This document shows positions 8,434 to 19,782 of a DNA stretch of 64,000 nucleotides, piece after piece. Source of the DNA: Vibrio sp. S17_S38 (GTDB taxonomy: Bacteria; Pseudomonadota; Gammaproteobacteria; Enterobacterales; Vibrionaceae). The stretch is taken from positions 62,001 through 126,000 of the forward strand of contig NZ_JAAUWW010000006.1 of the NCBI RefSeq assembly GCF_014694375.1. The letters are read 5' to 3'. Below the pieces are notes generated by a model. It did no database searches, was not told the origin of the DNA, and saw nothing but the letters and a program-made list of their open reading frames with translations. Every line of letters begins with the position of its first letter. Within the stretch, counting starts at the first letter, position 1. The position numbers were made by a program, and so were the translations under genes.

Positions 8434-10050
8434 TTATTTTTTCATTACATATAGATCACGAGTATATCGATTGTGTGAGGCATTAGTTGTGCTATAACCG
8501 CCGATGCGTTGTTGTTTCAATACTGATGTTGTATAGAAATATACTGGGATAGCTGGCATATTATTAGCAAAGACTTGCTCTGCATCTTGATAATAATTCA
8601 AACGTTCCTTTTCCGATTTAGCCAGCATCGCTTTATCTAGGTCTTTATCATAGTCTGCATTTTTCCAACCACCGTAATTAAGCCCTGTCGAAGCAAAATA
8701 CGATAGGAATGTCGATGCCTCATTATAATCACCAATCCATGAATACCTTGCCACTGAATAATTTTTCCCTGATAAGGTTTGTAGGAATGTCTTCCATTCT
8801 TCATTTTCAATCGTGACATCGATACCTAAATTTTTCTTCCACATAGATGCAACAACAATCGCCAATTTTTTATTTGAGTCATTGGTGTTGTAACTCAGCG
8901 TAAACGACAGTGGATTATCTTTGTTGTAGCCGGCCTCTGCTAATAGTTCTTTCGCTTTCTCTATACGACCTTTTTGTGACATTTCAGCCCATTCCAATTT
9001 AGGAAGATCAAAATTGGCAACCGCTGGTGGAGTATTGCTAAAGGCAGGGATTTGTCCTTGACCAAGAATCCGTTGTGTTATCACGTCTCTATCAATGGAA
9101 TAAGCCAAAGCTTTACGAACTCGCGCATCATCAAACGGCTTTTTATGAACATTAAATAAGTAGTAATACGTTCCCAAAGAAGGCATGGTCAACAATTCAT
9201 TCGGACGTTCTTTTTTAATCGCTTGATATTGCTCTAATGGAAATGAGTTTGTAATGTCGATTTCACCCGTTCGAAAACGATTGTATTCAGTCGTACCATC
9301 TTGAATCGGTAAATATGTCACTTTATTAATAACGGTTTCTTTATTGTTCCAATAGGCTTTATTACGATCTAACACTAGTTTTTCATTGATAACCCAATTA
9401 GACAGTTTATATGCCCCACTCACGACAATATTCTCTGGGCGAGTCCATTCTTCTTTATACTTTTCAATCACTTTTTCAGGCACGGCAAAGGTGCTTTCAT
9501 GTGATAACATTTTAATAAAATAAGGAACGGGCTTACTTAACGTAACTTGAAATGTTTTGTCGTCTAATGCTTTTACTCCTAATGAATCAACAGGTTTATC
9601 TCCTTTAGTTATTTCATTGGCATTCACGATAGAAGCCATGTTCAAGTACCAAGAATAAGGAGCGCCTGTTTTTGGATCAACAATACGTTTAAAGCTATAA
9701 ACAAAATCATTCGCGGTGATCGGGTCACCATTAGACCAATTAGCATCCCGTAAATGGAAAGTATAAATTTTTCCATCATCTGAAATATCCCACTTTTTCG
9801 CGATGGCAGGAATGATTTTCCCATCTAAATCTTCAGTAACTAAACCATCAAAAAGATCTGCGATAACTCGTGAACTTGAAGTATCTGAAGACATAGATGG
9901 ATCAAGGGTTGGTACTTCATCACCATTGCCACGGACAATTTCTTGCTTAGCCGCTAATTTCACACCATCTGGGACATGCGCTGCGAAAGTCGGTGCTGAA
10001 ACACATAAAGCAACAGCGGTTGATAATAATGTTTTTGTCATATTTTGCAT
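8434..10050 (-). CDS. Periplasmic oligopeptide-binding protein, OppA/MppA family
   Basis: Substrate-binding protein of an oligopeptide ABC transporter (SBP_bac_5), 538 residues, close in length to E. coli OppA (543). An N-terminal signal peptide ends near PTFA/AHV (about residue 23). Hallmarks are 'TLDPSMSSDTSSSRVIADLFDGLV', 'WSNGDPITANDFVYSFKRI', 'NVHKKPFDDARVRKALAYSIDRD' and 'TFLSYFASTGLNYGGWKN'. ATG 10050 follows AAGGAAATCAG. It is a single gene with no permease or ATPase genes next to it, so it must feed a transporter encoded elsewhere (Opp, or the SapBCDF system 46 kb away is conceivable). It separates pheT from ihfA and has its own terminator. Confidence 0.93.
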   Translation of the reverse strand: MQNMTKTLLSTAVALCVSAPTFAAHVPDGVKLAAKQEIVRGNGDEVPTLDPSMSSDTSSSRVIADLFDGLVTEDLDGKIIPAIAKKWDISDDGKIYTFHLRDANWSNGDPITANDFVYSFKRIVDPKTGAPYSWYLNMASIVNANEITKGDKPVDSLGVKALDDKTFQVTLSKPVPYFIKMLSHESTFAVPEKVIEKYKEEWTRPENIVVSGAYKLSNWVINEKLVLDRNKAYWNNKETVINKVTYLPIQDGTTEYNRFRTGEIDITNSFPLEQYQAIKKERPNELLTMPSLGTYYYLFNVHKKPFDDARVRKALAYSIDRDVITQRILGQGQIPAFSNTPPAVANFDLPKLEWAEMSQKGRIEKAKELLAEAGYNKDNPLSFTLSYNTNDSNKKLAIVVASMWKKNLGIDVTIENEEWKTFLQTLSGKNYSVARYSWIGDYNEASTFLSYFASTGLNYGGWKNADYDKDLDKAMLAKSEKERLNYYQDAEQVFANNMPAIPVYFYTTSVLKQQRIGGYSTTNASHNRYTRDLYVMKK

Positions 10051-10322
10051 CTGATTTCCTTATGATTTCTATCCCTGTCATAACCGAACTTTAGCGTTAT
10101 GGCTGACAAGAAAACTAGTGATATCACTTCCCCAACTCTTCGTTTGGTGGTGAATAATATCGGCAGAGATTCAACGTCCTAATGAATTCTGTGATCTTTT
10201 TATATCGTATTTTTAAATTTAAGGTTGGGAGCTAAATTACAAAAACACGGATAGAATATAAAGTTTTAGCATTGACTTTCAATTACTTAGACTAATTGTC
10301 AGCAATAGCGTTATTTTTAAAC
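10051..10322. other. Leader region of the oppA-like gene
   Basis: About 270 bases between the pheT terminator and the oppA-like start. Expected to carry the promoter of the oppA-like gene on the minus strand. AT-rich; no convincing operator, small gene or RNA structure recognised. Confidence 0.45.
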
Positions 10323-10360
10323 AAAAAAATCCGCTTTTGAATATACAAAAGCGGATTTTA
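10323..10360 (-). terminator. Terminator of pheST
   Basis: Perfect 13-bp stem AAATCCGCTTTTG / CAAAAGCGGATTT with a 6-base loop; on the minus strand followed by a run of T. Ends pheST before the oppA-like gene, so ihfA is not in the same transcript. Confidence 0.85.
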
Positions 10361-10391
10361 TATTGTCAGAAATAGTTTCTGTACGAGTTAA

Positions 10392-12806
10392 TTAATCTCG
10401 TAATGAAGCACCAAATTGCTCACTTAAAGCAGATACAATTGCATCAACAGACGTAGCAATATCAGCATCTTCTAGTGTACGTTCAACCGATTGTAAACTT
10501 AATGCGATAGCAAGACTCTTCTTGCCTTCTTCAACGCCTTTACCTTGGTAAACATCAAATAGTTTTGCGCCAGTTAATAGCTCACCACCATGAGTAAGAC
10601 AAGCATTAACTACATCGCCACTTGCTACAGAGTCATCTACAACTACAGCAATATCACGACGATTTGCAGGGAATTTTGATAAACCAACTGCTTCTGGGAT
10701 CACGCGAGTATCAATTGCAGACCATTCGATCTCAAAGACAACCGTACGACCATTCAGACCAAACTTACGCTCAAGTTCAGGATGAACAGTACCAATCACG
10801 CCTACAACTTTTTCAGTTTCAAGACCAGCATCAACAATGATTGCGGCTGATTGACCAGGATGCAGGGCTGGGTGCTGAAGCGCGACAAAGCTGTAAGCAT
10901 TATCATTAGCTGATAATTCTAAAACTGCTTCTAAGTCGCCTTTAAGATCAAAGAAATCAACCGTGTTGGTTTCCATATCCCAATGCTCTTCACCACGAGC
11001 ACCTGAAATAACACCAGCTAACATTGGTTCTTGAAGCATGCCATTTTCAGCCGATTCACATGGAATAAAACGCAAACCGTATTCAAATAAACGAACACGT
11101 GGTTGCTGGCGTTTTTGGTTGTGAACAACGGTGTTAAGCAAACCTTGAATTAAGCCTAGGCGCATTGCCGACATTTCAACTGAAATCGGAAATGGCAGAA
11201 TAAGTGCCTCAACATCAGGAACAATCAGCTTTTGTTGCTCAGGTTCAACAAAGCTATAAGTGATCGCTTCATGAAAACCACGGTCAACCAACAAGTTGCG
11301 AACACGTTTAAGTGGCAGAACTGCTTCTTTATGGTCGTTCATATTCAATGCAGCCACTGGCGCTTGATTTGGAATATTGTTGTAACCGTAAATACGGCCA
11401 ACTTCTTCAACTAAATCTTGCTCAATAGCAATATCAAAACGCCACGTTGGCGCAATAGCAACCCAACCATCAACGGTCGTTTTTACACTCATACCAAGAC
11501 GCTCTAAGATTTCAGCAACATCTGTATCTTCGATATGGTGACCTAAAAGGCTGTCGAGTTTAGTACGGCGTAATGCCACTTTATTTGGCGTTGGTAAATC
11601 TAAATCAGATTCAACTGCAACCACTGGTGCGACTTCACCACCACAAATTTCGACTAATAAGGTTGTTGCACGTTCCATTGCGCTCGCTTGCAGTGCGTAG
11701 TCCACCCCACGTTCAAAACGCATAGAAGAATCAGTATGTAAACCGTAGCTACGCGCGCGACCACGAATATGATCAGGAGCAAAGAATGCGCACTCAAACA
11801 ATACATCTTTTGTTTCACTTCCTGATTCTGTGCTCACTCCAGAACCTTGACCGCCAAAAATCCCCGCGATAGCCAGCGCTTTAGAATGATCGGCAACCAC
11901 AAGCGTATCAGAATTCAATTTAGCTTCTGTGCCATCAAGCAGAATTAGTTTCTCATCTTGCTCTGCCATACGCACAACAATGCCGCCGTCGATCTTAGAC
12001 AGATCAAACGCATGCATTGGCTGCCCTTGCTCAAGTAATACAAAGTTAGTGATATCGACCACTGGATCGATAGAACGAATACCACAACGACGCAATTTTT
12101 CTTGCATCCAAAGTGGAGTTTCCGCGTTAACGTTAACGTTCTTAATCACACGCCCAAGGTAACGAGGACATGCCACTGGCGCTTTAACTTCAATTGAAAC
12201 CACATCATTAATACTTGTTGCTGCTTTTTCTGAATTTGGTTCAGTAATGTCTGCGCGGTTTAAAACACCCACTTCACGTGCCATACCACGAATACTGAAA
12301 CAATCCGCGCGGTTAGCCGTTAAGTCAACGTCGATAGTCACATCATCTAAACCAAGAAACTCGCGGAAATCAGCACCTAGAACCGCACTGTCAGCTAATT
12401 CCATAATACCGTCAGATTCGATATCAATACCTAGTTCGCTAAATGAACACAGCATACCGTGTGAAGGCTGACCGCGTAGTTTGGCTTTTTTAATTTTAAA
12501 ATCGCCAGGTAATACCGCACCAACAGTTGCAACTGCAACCTTGATTCCTAAGCGGCAGTTTGATGCGCCACAAACGATATCTAATAATTCCTCAGTGCCA
12601 ACATCCACTTTGGTCACGCGCAGTTTATCGGCATCAGGGTGTTGCCCACACTCCACAACTTGACCAACTTTTACGCCAGTGAAGCGGCCAGCAACAGGAA
12701 GAACATCGTCAACCTCTAAGCCAGCCATTGTAATTTGGTGTGTTAATTCATCTGTCGTTACCGATGGGTTAACCCACTCACGAAGCCATGATTCGCTAAA
12801 TTTCAT
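10392..12806 (-). CDS. pheT: Phenylalanyl-tRNA synthetase beta subunit
   Basis: Large subunit of the (alpha beta)2 enzyme that charges tRNA-Phe; 804 residues (E. coli 795). Domain order seen: N-terminal B1 start '[14 protein letters not shown]', tRNA-binding OB domain (about 40-150, '[24 protein letters not shown]'), B3/B4 editing domain ('[12 protein letters not shown]', 'IVDITNFV', 'MHAFDL', 'LDG'), B5 domain around 400-480, the catalytic-like module ending near 690 and the C-terminal ferredoxin-fold anticodon-binding domain ('[16 protein letters not shown]'). 19 bases downstream of pheS, so cotranscribed. Confidence 0.97.
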   Translation of the reverse strand: MKFSESWLREWVNPSVTTDELTHQITMAGLEVDDVLPVAGRFTGVKVGQVVECGQHPDADKLRVTKVDVGTEELLDIVCGASNCRLGIKVAVATVGAVLPGDFKIKKAKLRGQPSHGMLCSFSELGIDIESDGIMELADSAVLGADFREFLGLDDVTIDVDLTANRADCFSIRGMAREVGVLNRADITEPNSEKAATSINDVVSIEVKAPVACPRYLGRVIKNVNVNAETPLWMQEKLRRCGIRSIDPVVDITNFVLLEQGQPMHAFDLSKIDGGIVVRMAEQDEKLILLDGTEAKLNSDTLVVADHSKALAIAGIFGGQGSGVSTESGSETKDVLFECAFFAPDHIRGRARSYGLHTDSSMRFERGVDYALQASAMERATTLLVEICGGEVAPVVAVESDLDLPTPNKVALRRTKLDSLLGHHIEDTDVAEILERLGMSVKTTVDGWVAIAPTWRFDIAIEQDLVEEVGRIYGYNNIPNQAPVAALNMNDHKEAVLPLKRVRNLLVDRGFHEAITYSFVEPEQQKLIVPDVEALILPFPISVEMSAMRLGLIQGLLNTVVHNQKRQQPRVRLFEYGLRFIPCESAENGMLQEPMLAGVISGARGEEHWDMETNTVDFFDLKGDLEAVLELSANDNAYSFVALQHPALHPGQSAAIIVDAGLETEKVVGVIGTVHPELERKFGLNGRTVVFEIEWSAIDTRVIPEAVGLSKFPANRRDIAVVVDDSVASGDVVNACLTHGGELLTGAKLFDVYQGKGVEEGKKSLAIALSLQSVERTLEDADIATSVDAIVSALSEQFGASLRD

Positions 12807-12825
12807 TGTGATTAATCCTTCTCGG

Positions 12826-14414
<1,589 letters not shown>

Positions 14415-14447
14415 ACCCCCAATGTTGGTTGTCCAACTATTGGGGGT
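14415..14447 (-). terminator. Hairpin downstream of the GMC oxidoreductase gene
   Basis: Perfect 9-bp stem ACCCCCAAT / ATTGGGGGT with a second inner TTGG/CCAA pairing, followed on the minus strand by TTATTT. Probably the terminator of the aldehyde dehydrogenase-GMC operon. Confidence 0.7.
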
Positions 14448-14493
14448 CGTTATTTCTGCCCATGGCTTTTTAAATCATGTATCAATGGCTAGA

Positions 14494-16227
14494 CTAGCTA
14501 ACCATTTTCACTTTGATTTCATTCAGTAAATCGCCTGTACCATCTAATTTTGAAACTTGACCTGCAAGCGGTGCTGAGAAAAGAATAGGCTTAATTTTCG
14601 CAGCTCGTTCTTCATCAAACACAGGTAGCTGACTCATCGCATGTTCAGATAATGCAGTGATAGTTAATGATGGGTTTACCCCTAAGTTACCAGGGATCAC
14701 AGATGCATCCAGTACACGTAGGTTTTGATAACCAAACACTTCACCGGTTTGATCCACAACACCATTTTCAGTACTAGAACCAATTGGAACACCACTCATG
14801 ATGTGTGCTGTCATGGGTGCACCAGTAATAATTTCAGACAATGAAGATCCCGCTTCACCACCAAGCTTTTTCGCATAAGTATCTGTTGCTTTTTCTGCTG
14901 ATGGAAAAGAAACCGTTAATGGAGTATCACCTGGCTTCTGAACATAAGTCACACCTTTTCTAAAACCGTTATACCAACTACGATTCCATTCAAAATGCAA
15001 GAAAGCTTCTGATTTTTGCATCACTAGCATGACGAGTGAATTTTTAGCTTTACCAATTGGCTTCCATACTCTAAACGTTTTAATTGGGTGTAAAATAGTG
15101 TTTTTCAACATCTTACCAATACGAGTCCAACCTTCGCCACTCACAAGTGGAACATAGGGTAGATACCACCAAGTACCATCAGAACCTTCGCCAAAACGAG
15201 TGACTTCTAAGTTCGTACTTTCATCAATTGAAGCAAATGAACTAATACATACACCGTCACAGATATCCACATTCATGTTGTTTGCTGTGATCAAAGTTTC
15301 AGAGTTAGTACGAACTTTCTTACCTAGAATTTGCGAGATATTTGGCAACGTTTTTTCACCATCACGCATACGAAGTAATAAAGGAATAGTACCCATTACA
15401 CCAGCAGAAACGACAACACCGCGAGTGCGTATAGTATAAGTACGAGAGCCTTTTACTCCGGTATCTTTAACTGTAATGAGGTAACCTTCGCTGCCATCTT
15501 CTTTGCCAATCGTCTCAATTTTCGTAACTTGAGATTCCGCACGAATTTCAACGCCATTACGTTCAGCAAAGAACAAGTAGTTCTTCATTAAAGTATTTTT
15601 TGCGTTTTCACGACAACCAACTGAACAGTTTGCACATAATTTACAAGTGCCACGCTCAGGACCGTCACCATTGAAATATGGGTCTGAGAAAGTCTTGCCT
15701 TGCTCTTTTTCTTCACCTTGAGGAAAAAATACGCCAGTGTTTACTGTTTTGAATGTATCACCGTAACCACATTCCTCTGCAATTTCACGCAGCGCATCAT
15801 CCGCAGCATTAGTATATTCATTATGAGTTGTGCCCAACATACGCTGTGCTAATGAATAATATGGGGCTAAAACATCTTTCCAATCAGAACGAGTTTTCGT
15901 CCAAGATGGCGAATTAAAAACTTCATCATCAGGGATCATGTGCACATTTGCATACACTTGTGAACCACCACCTACACCAGCGCCATGGATGATAGTCACT
16001 TTTGGTGTCATAGTGAATTGGGTAACCCCTTTCCAACCTAACGATGGCATCCAGATGTAGTTTTTACGGTCCATACTAGTTTTAGCAAACTCATCATCAC
16101 GACGACGTTTACCTTTTTCTAAAACCAATACACGGTGACCTTTTTCACTCAAACGTAATGCACTCACCGAACCACCAAAACCAGAACCGATGATTACTTG
16201 ATCAAAATCGAATGTTTTATCGCCCAT
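14494..16227 (-). CDS. GMC-family FAD oxidoreductase, cholesterol-oxidase-like branch
   Basis: Flavoprotein of 577 residues expected to oxidise an alcohol (possibly a sterol-like or long-chain alcohol). The N-terminal dinucleotide-binding motif is GSGFGGSVSALRL near residues 13-25 with the acidic end of the fold at LVLEKG. A GAGVGGGS motif lies at about 82-89. A cysteine cluster CKLCANCSVGC (about 197-207) is characteristic of this branch and could bind metal. The C-terminal GMC signature 'VLDASVIPGNLGVNPSLTITALSEHAM' gives the active-site Asn/His region. ATG 16227 has GAGGCAATGTT upstream. It is second in a two-gene operon with an aldehyde dehydrogenase, suggesting sequential alcohol-to-acid oxidation. 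The substrate is unknown. Confidence 0.85.
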   Translation of the reverse strand: MGDKTFDFDQVIIGSGFGGSVSALRLSEKGHRVLVLEKGKRRRDDEFAKTSMDRKNYIWMPSLGWKGVTQFTMTPKVTIIHGAGVGGGSQVYANVHMIPDDEVFNSPSWTKTRSDWKDVLAPYYSLAQRMLGTTHNEYTNAADDALREIAEECGYGDTFKTVNTGVFFPQGEEKEQGKTFSDPYFNGDGPERGTCKLCANCSVGCRENAKNTLMKNYLFFAERNGVEIRAESQVTKIETIGKEDGSEGYLITVKDTGVKGSRTYTIRTRGVVVSAGVMGTIPLLLRMRDGEKTLPNISQILGKKVRTNSETLITANNMNVDICDGVCISSFASIDESTNLEVTRFGEGSDGTWWYLPYVPLVSGEGWTRIGKMLKNTILHPIKTFRVWKPIGKAKNSLVMLVMQKSEAFLHFEWNRSWYNGFRKGVTYVQKPGDTPLTVSFPSAEKATDTYAKKLGGEAGSSLSEIITGAPMTAHIMSGVPIGSSTENGVVDQTGEVFGYQNLRVLDASVIPGNLGVNPSLTITALSEHAMSQLPVFDEERAAKIKPILFSAPLAGQVSKLDGTGDLLNEIKVKMVS

Positions 16228-16275
16228 AACATTGCCTCACTTAAATTCCATAGCGTTTAATTATTATTTTATTTG

Positions 16276-17721
16276 TTATTTAATCTTCGCTAAAAGATTC
16301 AATACCTTTGTTGCAAAGTCACCGTAAGGTGGCGCTAAAAATTTCATAAACGAAAAGCTTGCTTGATAGAATACTGGACGCAGTTTAGAGAACGTCGTGA
16401 AACCTTCATAACCATGGTAATGACCCATACCACTGCCACCAACACCACCGAATGGTAGATCATGCTGACCTACGTGGAACATGGCATCATTCACACATAC
16501 ACCACCAGACATAACCGAACCGATATATCGATTTACAAGCGCTTTGTTATTACTAAATGGATAAAAAGCAAGTGGTCGATCACGAGCAACAATATAGTCA
16601 ATTACTTCATCTGGAGTCTTATAGGTTTTCACCATCAAGATTGGACCAAAAGTTTCACGTAGGGCGATGATAGAATCATCCGGCGCATCAAAAATATAAG
16701 TCAATGGGAGCTTACGAGTGCTCGCGTTCGCTTCCTGATCACACATATTCATAACTGTCGCACCGCGCTCTTCCGCATCAACCAGAGTTTCCGATAAGCG
16801 CACAAATGCATCATCACTAATGATCGAGGTATAATCAATGTGATGAATATCAGGACAATGAGCAGAAATCCAAGCTTTTGATTTTTCAATAAACTCTTCT
16901 TTTTGATCTTCATGTACAAATACATAATCAACATTGACACAAATCTGACCGGCATTAAAACGCTTCACAAACAAAATACGTTCTATTGCCTTTTTCATTG
17001 AATAATTAGGATCAATAATTGCTGGCGATTTACCACCTAACTCTAATGTTACCGGAGTCAAGTTTTCAGCACATGCAGCCATTACTTTACGGCCAGTCGC
17101 ACCAGAACCTGTGAAGGACAAGTGGTCAAAAGGAAGCTTTGAAAATTCAATCCCTACCGTTCCTGTTTCTACAAAGAACTGTAACTTATCCTCTGTAAAA
17201 TATTTTGGTGTCAACTCTTGCAATAACTTAGTTAGCTGAACAGAGTTTTCAGACATTTTTACCATTGCACGGTTACCGGCAGCAAAAGCACCAGATAAGC
17301 CTGCAAAACTTAAGTTAATAGGAAAGTTCCAAGGAACAAGAAAACCAATCACACCTAATGCTTGAGGGATAACACGGTTCTTAGCACCAAAGTACATAGT
17401 ATGGTCGACTGAGCGTTTTTGAACCTTCATCCATTTTTTCAAATGCTTGATAGTTGAAGATATATCATCGGCAACGGTAATGATTTCAGCAAACATAGTC
17501 TCGTGATGAGAACGGTTACCGTAATCTCTGCTAATCGCATCAGAAATAGCATCACGGTTTTCCATTAAAAGACGCTTAAGATTTTTTAAATGGACTTTGC
17601 GTTCTTCATAGGTTTCTTGCCCATGTTGAATAAAGGCTTTTCTTTGTGTTGCTAAAGCTTGCTGTAACATCTCGCGAACTGATTCTGAATCTGTCGTGAT
17701 GTTATTTACTGTTTGGCTCAT
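16276..17721 (-). CDS. Coniferyl-aldehyde-dehydrogenase-like aldehyde dehydrogenase
   Basis: NAD(P)-dependent aldehyde dehydrogenase, 481 residues, cytoplasmic, closest in pattern to the CalB (coniferyl aldehyde dehydrogenase)/class 3 branch. Seen: 'PWNFPINLSF' (Asn132 oxyanion), 'FTGSGATGRKV' cofactor loop near 203-213, Glu227 in TLELGG, catalytic Cys261 in NAGQICVNVDYV, and 'ETFGPIL'. The hydrophobic C-terminal tail (FYQASFSFMKFLAPPYG) resembles CalB and fatty aldehyde enzymes. ATG 17721 follows TTGAGGTAGCAGCG. The downstream GMC oxidoreductase would supply aldehyde. The divergent AraC-type gene is the likely regulator. Confidence 0.88.
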   Translation of the reverse strand: MSQTVNNITTDSESVREMLQQALATQRKAFIQHGQETYEERKVHLKNLKRLLMENRDAISDAISRDYGNRSHHETMFAEIITVADDISSTIKHLKKWMKVQKRSVDHTMYFGAKNRVIPQALGVIGFLVPWNFPINLSFAGLSGAFAAGNRAMVKMSENSVQLTKLLQELTPKYFTEDKLQFFVETGTVGIEFSKLPFDHLSFTGSGATGRKVMAACAENLTPVTLELGGKSPAIIDPNYSMKKAIERILFVKRFNAGQICVNVDYVFVHEDQKEEFIEKSKAWISAHCPDIHHIDYTSIISDDAFVRLSETLVDAEERGATVMNMCDQEANASTRKLPLTYIFDAPDDSIIALRETFGPILMVKTYKTPDEVIDYIVARDRPLAFYPFSNNKALVNRYIGSVMSGGVCVNDAMFHVGQHDLPFGGVGGSGMGHYHGYEGFTTFSKLRPVFYQASFSFMKFLAPPYGDFATKVLNLLAKIK

Positions 17722-17882
17722 CGCTGCTACCTCAATAATGATATGTCACTCAACATGGATGAATGTTAAGTTTATTTTTCTCTTGCTCGTTGTAAGCAAC
17801 CAACAATCCGTTACAAATTAATGTTTTTAAATATGCACAAAATGAACTTTCGTTGATTTTGCGCAAGTATATTTGATTTTTG

Positions 17883-17912
17883 GAGACACTCACTTGATTA
17901 TTTGAGACACTC
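17883..17912. promoter_or_regulatory. Direct repeats GAGACACTC spaced 21 bp, candidate AraC-type operator
   Basis: GAGACACTC occurs at 17883-17891 and again at 17904-17912 in the same orientation, exactly 21 bases apart (two helical turns). This is the geometry of AraC-family half-sites. They lie between the divergent aldehyde dehydrogenase and AraC-type genes, 51-80 bases before the regulator start. Confidence 0.55.
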
Positions 17913-17962
17913 GTACATAATTTATTACCTTTTGTTCACAACATTTATAGAGAATCATCGAT

Positions 17963-18988
17963 ATGAGCTGTTTTATTCGTGCGAGTTGCTTAGAAGGTTA
18001 TGAGGTGGTTGTAGAAAAATACGGCTATAATTCAGATGAGCTCCTTAGAAGCGCTCAAATTTCCCCCGCTCAATTACACGACCCTGACAGCTTTATTTAT
18101 TATGAATATTTCATCACAGCCTTAGAACTGGCTCAAAGAACGACAAATAACGATACGGTTTGCTTTGAGCTTGGGTTACATCAAAGCATCCATAAAATGA
18201 GTTTAATAAAAAACTACATTTGCCAACAACAAACTATTTTGGACGCCCTTTTTGTATTAAATAAATATATTCATTTGTATGCAGAAGGCTTTACGCTTGC
18301 CATTACTAACGAAGGTGAATTTTGTCGAATTCAATTTAATCATCTTAATCATGATTACTTCACTGCACAAAAGGCCCAATTTTCCTTATCGGCTTATTTC
18401 AACATTTTCAGTGAATTACTGGGGCAAAAAACCACGTTGCACCATGCGGAGCTCAAACAAAACTCTCCTAAGTGTAGTGTTAAACCTATAGAGCAGCATA
18501 TTGGTTGTACGATTGCCTTTAACGCCAAAGAAGATGCTATTTTTATTGCACGAAAACTATTGATGAAAAAACCGTCCAATTTTGTAAGGAGTTATCCGCA
18601 ACCTTTATCTCAGTCCCTAGTATTAACACCGAAGGATAGTTTAAATCAGCGTCAATTCATTCGGCAGACAATTAAAAGCTTACTTGCTACAGGCGATTGT
18701 AATAAAAGTAACATTGCACTATGTATGAATATCCATCCTAAAAAACTGCAACGCTTACTTACTGAACATCGCACTAGCTTTCGGCAAGTGTTATTAGACG
18801 TTCGCCAAAAAGAAGCACTTTTGTTACTCGCAAAACCAGACTTATCCCTAACGATGATTGCTCTTAAGTTAGGTTATTCTGAATTAGCAGTATTTAGTCG
18901 AAACTTTAAAAGTTGGTATGACAAAAACCCAACCCAATGGAGAGAGGAAAATCAATTAAAGCTAGCTACTGCTGAGCCAATAAATTAA
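17963..18988 (+). CDS. AraC-family transcriptional regulator (arabinose-binding-like N-terminal domain)
   Basis: Regulator of 341 residues with the AraC_N/PF12625-like ligand domain (about 1-210; 'GLHQSIHKMSLIKNYI' and 'LGQKTTLHHAELKQNSP' patterns) and a C-terminal double helix-turn-helix (about 235-330) containing 'ALCMNIHPKKLQRLLTEHRTSFRQVLLDVRQKEALLLL' and 'MIALKLGYSELAVFSRNFKSWYDKNPTQWR'. Members of this type often control GMC, aldehyde dehydrogenase or fatty-acid/virulence genes. Divergent from the aldehyde dehydrogenase-GMC operon with direct repeats between, so it probably controls that operon. The inducer is unknown. Confidence 0.88.
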   Translation: MSCFIRASCLEGYEVVVEKYGYNSDELLRSAQISPAQLHDPDSFIYYEYFITALELAQRTTNNDTVCFELGLHQSIHKMSLIKNYICQQQTILDALFVLNKYIHLYAEGFTLAITNEGEFCRIQFNHLNHDYFTAQKAQFSLSAYFNIFSELLGQKTTLHHAELKQNSPKCSVKPIEQHIGCTIAFNAKEDAIFIARKLLMKKPSNFVRSYPQPLSQSLVLTPKDSLNQRQFIRQTIKSLLATGDCNKSNIALCMNIHPKKLQRLLTEHRTSFRQVLLDVRQKEALLLLAKPDLSLTMIALKLGYSELAVFSRNFKSWYDKNPTQWREENQLKLATAEPIN

Positions 18989-19211
18989 GGCTGCCACTTC
19001 ACTTTCATTTTGATAATCGCAGTAGACTCGAAATCATGACCCATGTCCATTAATGGCATTCATTTCGTCTAAAATAGTTAAGGTTTGGCTGGTTAAAGGA
19101 GAACATGCAATTGAAGTGAGCCTTGTATACTGTTGAGATGCTCTAATGAATGAATACTTTTTTTAGCCATTGATCGATGCTAACACCTTATGAACACTGG
19201 CTTTTAGACAT

Positions 19212-19241
19212 AAAAAAAGACGCCCCAAGACGTCTTTTTTT
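19212..19241 (-). terminator. Terminator of the tRNA cluster
   Basis: 11-bp perfect stem AAAAAAAGACG / CGTCTTTTTTT around an 8-base loop, directly after the last tRNA gene on the minus strand. Confidence 0.85.
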
Positions 19242-19248
19242 ATGGATT

Positions 19249-19322
19249 TGGAGGCGCCTCCCGGAGTCGAACCGAGGTACACGGATTTGCAATCCGCTGC
19301 ATAGCCACTCTGCCAAGGCGCC
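19249..19322 (-). tRNA. tRNA-Cys (GCA), distal copy
   Basis: 74 nt including encoded CCA. The acceptor GGCGCCT pairs with AGGCGCC; anticodon stem and loop GCGGATT-GCA-AATCCG; T-loop TTCGACT. Identical in sequence to the copy at 19783-19856. Confidence 0.97.
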
Positions 19323-19366
19323 ATTCAATTGAAAAATACTGTACTGCTGCTTATATATTATAAATT

Positions 19367-19398
19367 AAAAAACCCTAACATTACTGTTAGGGTTTTTT
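19367..19398 (-). terminator. Hairpin inside the tRNA cluster
   Basis: 14-bp perfect stem AAAAAACCCTAACA / TGTTAGGGTTTTTT with a 4-base loop, between tRNA-Gly and the distal tRNA-Cys. It looks like a complete intrinsic terminator in both directions, so the distal tRNA-Cys may depend on read-through or its own promoter. Confidence 0.75.
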
Positions 19399-19402
19399 AA
19401 TT

Positions 19403-19478
19403 TGGAGCGACACACGAGGCTCGAACTCGTGACCTCAACCTTGGCAAGGTTGCGCTCTACCAGCTGAGCTAGTGTCGC
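19403..19478 (-). tRNA. tRNA-Gly (GCC), distal copy
   Basis: 76 nt with encoded CCA. Acceptor GCGACAC / GTGTCGC, anticodon loop TTGCCAA, T-loop TTCGAGC. The anticodon stem is CAACC / GGTTG, differing from the proximal copy by one covarying pair. Confidence 0.97.
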
Positions 19479-19507
19479 GATGCTGTATTACTACAGGCTT
19501 TAATAGA

Positions 19508-19594
19508 TGGTGCCCCGGGCCGGACTTGAACCGGCACAGCGCGAACGCCGAGGGATTTTAAATCCCTTGTGTCTACCAATTCCACCACCAGGGC
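19508..19594 (-). tRNA. tRNA-Leu (UAA)
   Basis: 87 nt class II tRNA with encoded CCA and a long variable arm (CTCGGCGTTCGCGCTGT). The anticodon loop is TTTAAAA with anticodon TAA; T-loop TTCAAGT. It matches E. coli leuZ, which occupies the same operon. Confidence 0.97.
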
Positions 19595-19687
19595 ACGCAA
19601 TTCTTTATTGCGATGCACCTAACCGAAAAGTTAGAACACCATCTGATACCAAATCATTTCTAAAAATAAACTTAATATCGCAAATTT

Positions 19688-19763
19688 TGGAGCGACACAC
19701 GAGGCTCGAACTCGTGACCTCGACCTTGGCAAGGTCGCGCTCTACCAGCTGAGCTAGTGTCGC
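19688..19763 (-). tRNA. tRNA-Gly (GCC), proximal copy
   Basis: 76 nt with encoded CCA; same as the distal copy except anticodon-stem pair A28-U42 is G-C here (CGACC / GGTCG). Corresponds to E. coli glyW by position after pgsA. Confidence 0.97.
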
Positions 19764-19782
19764 AATGTAATCATAAGATAAT

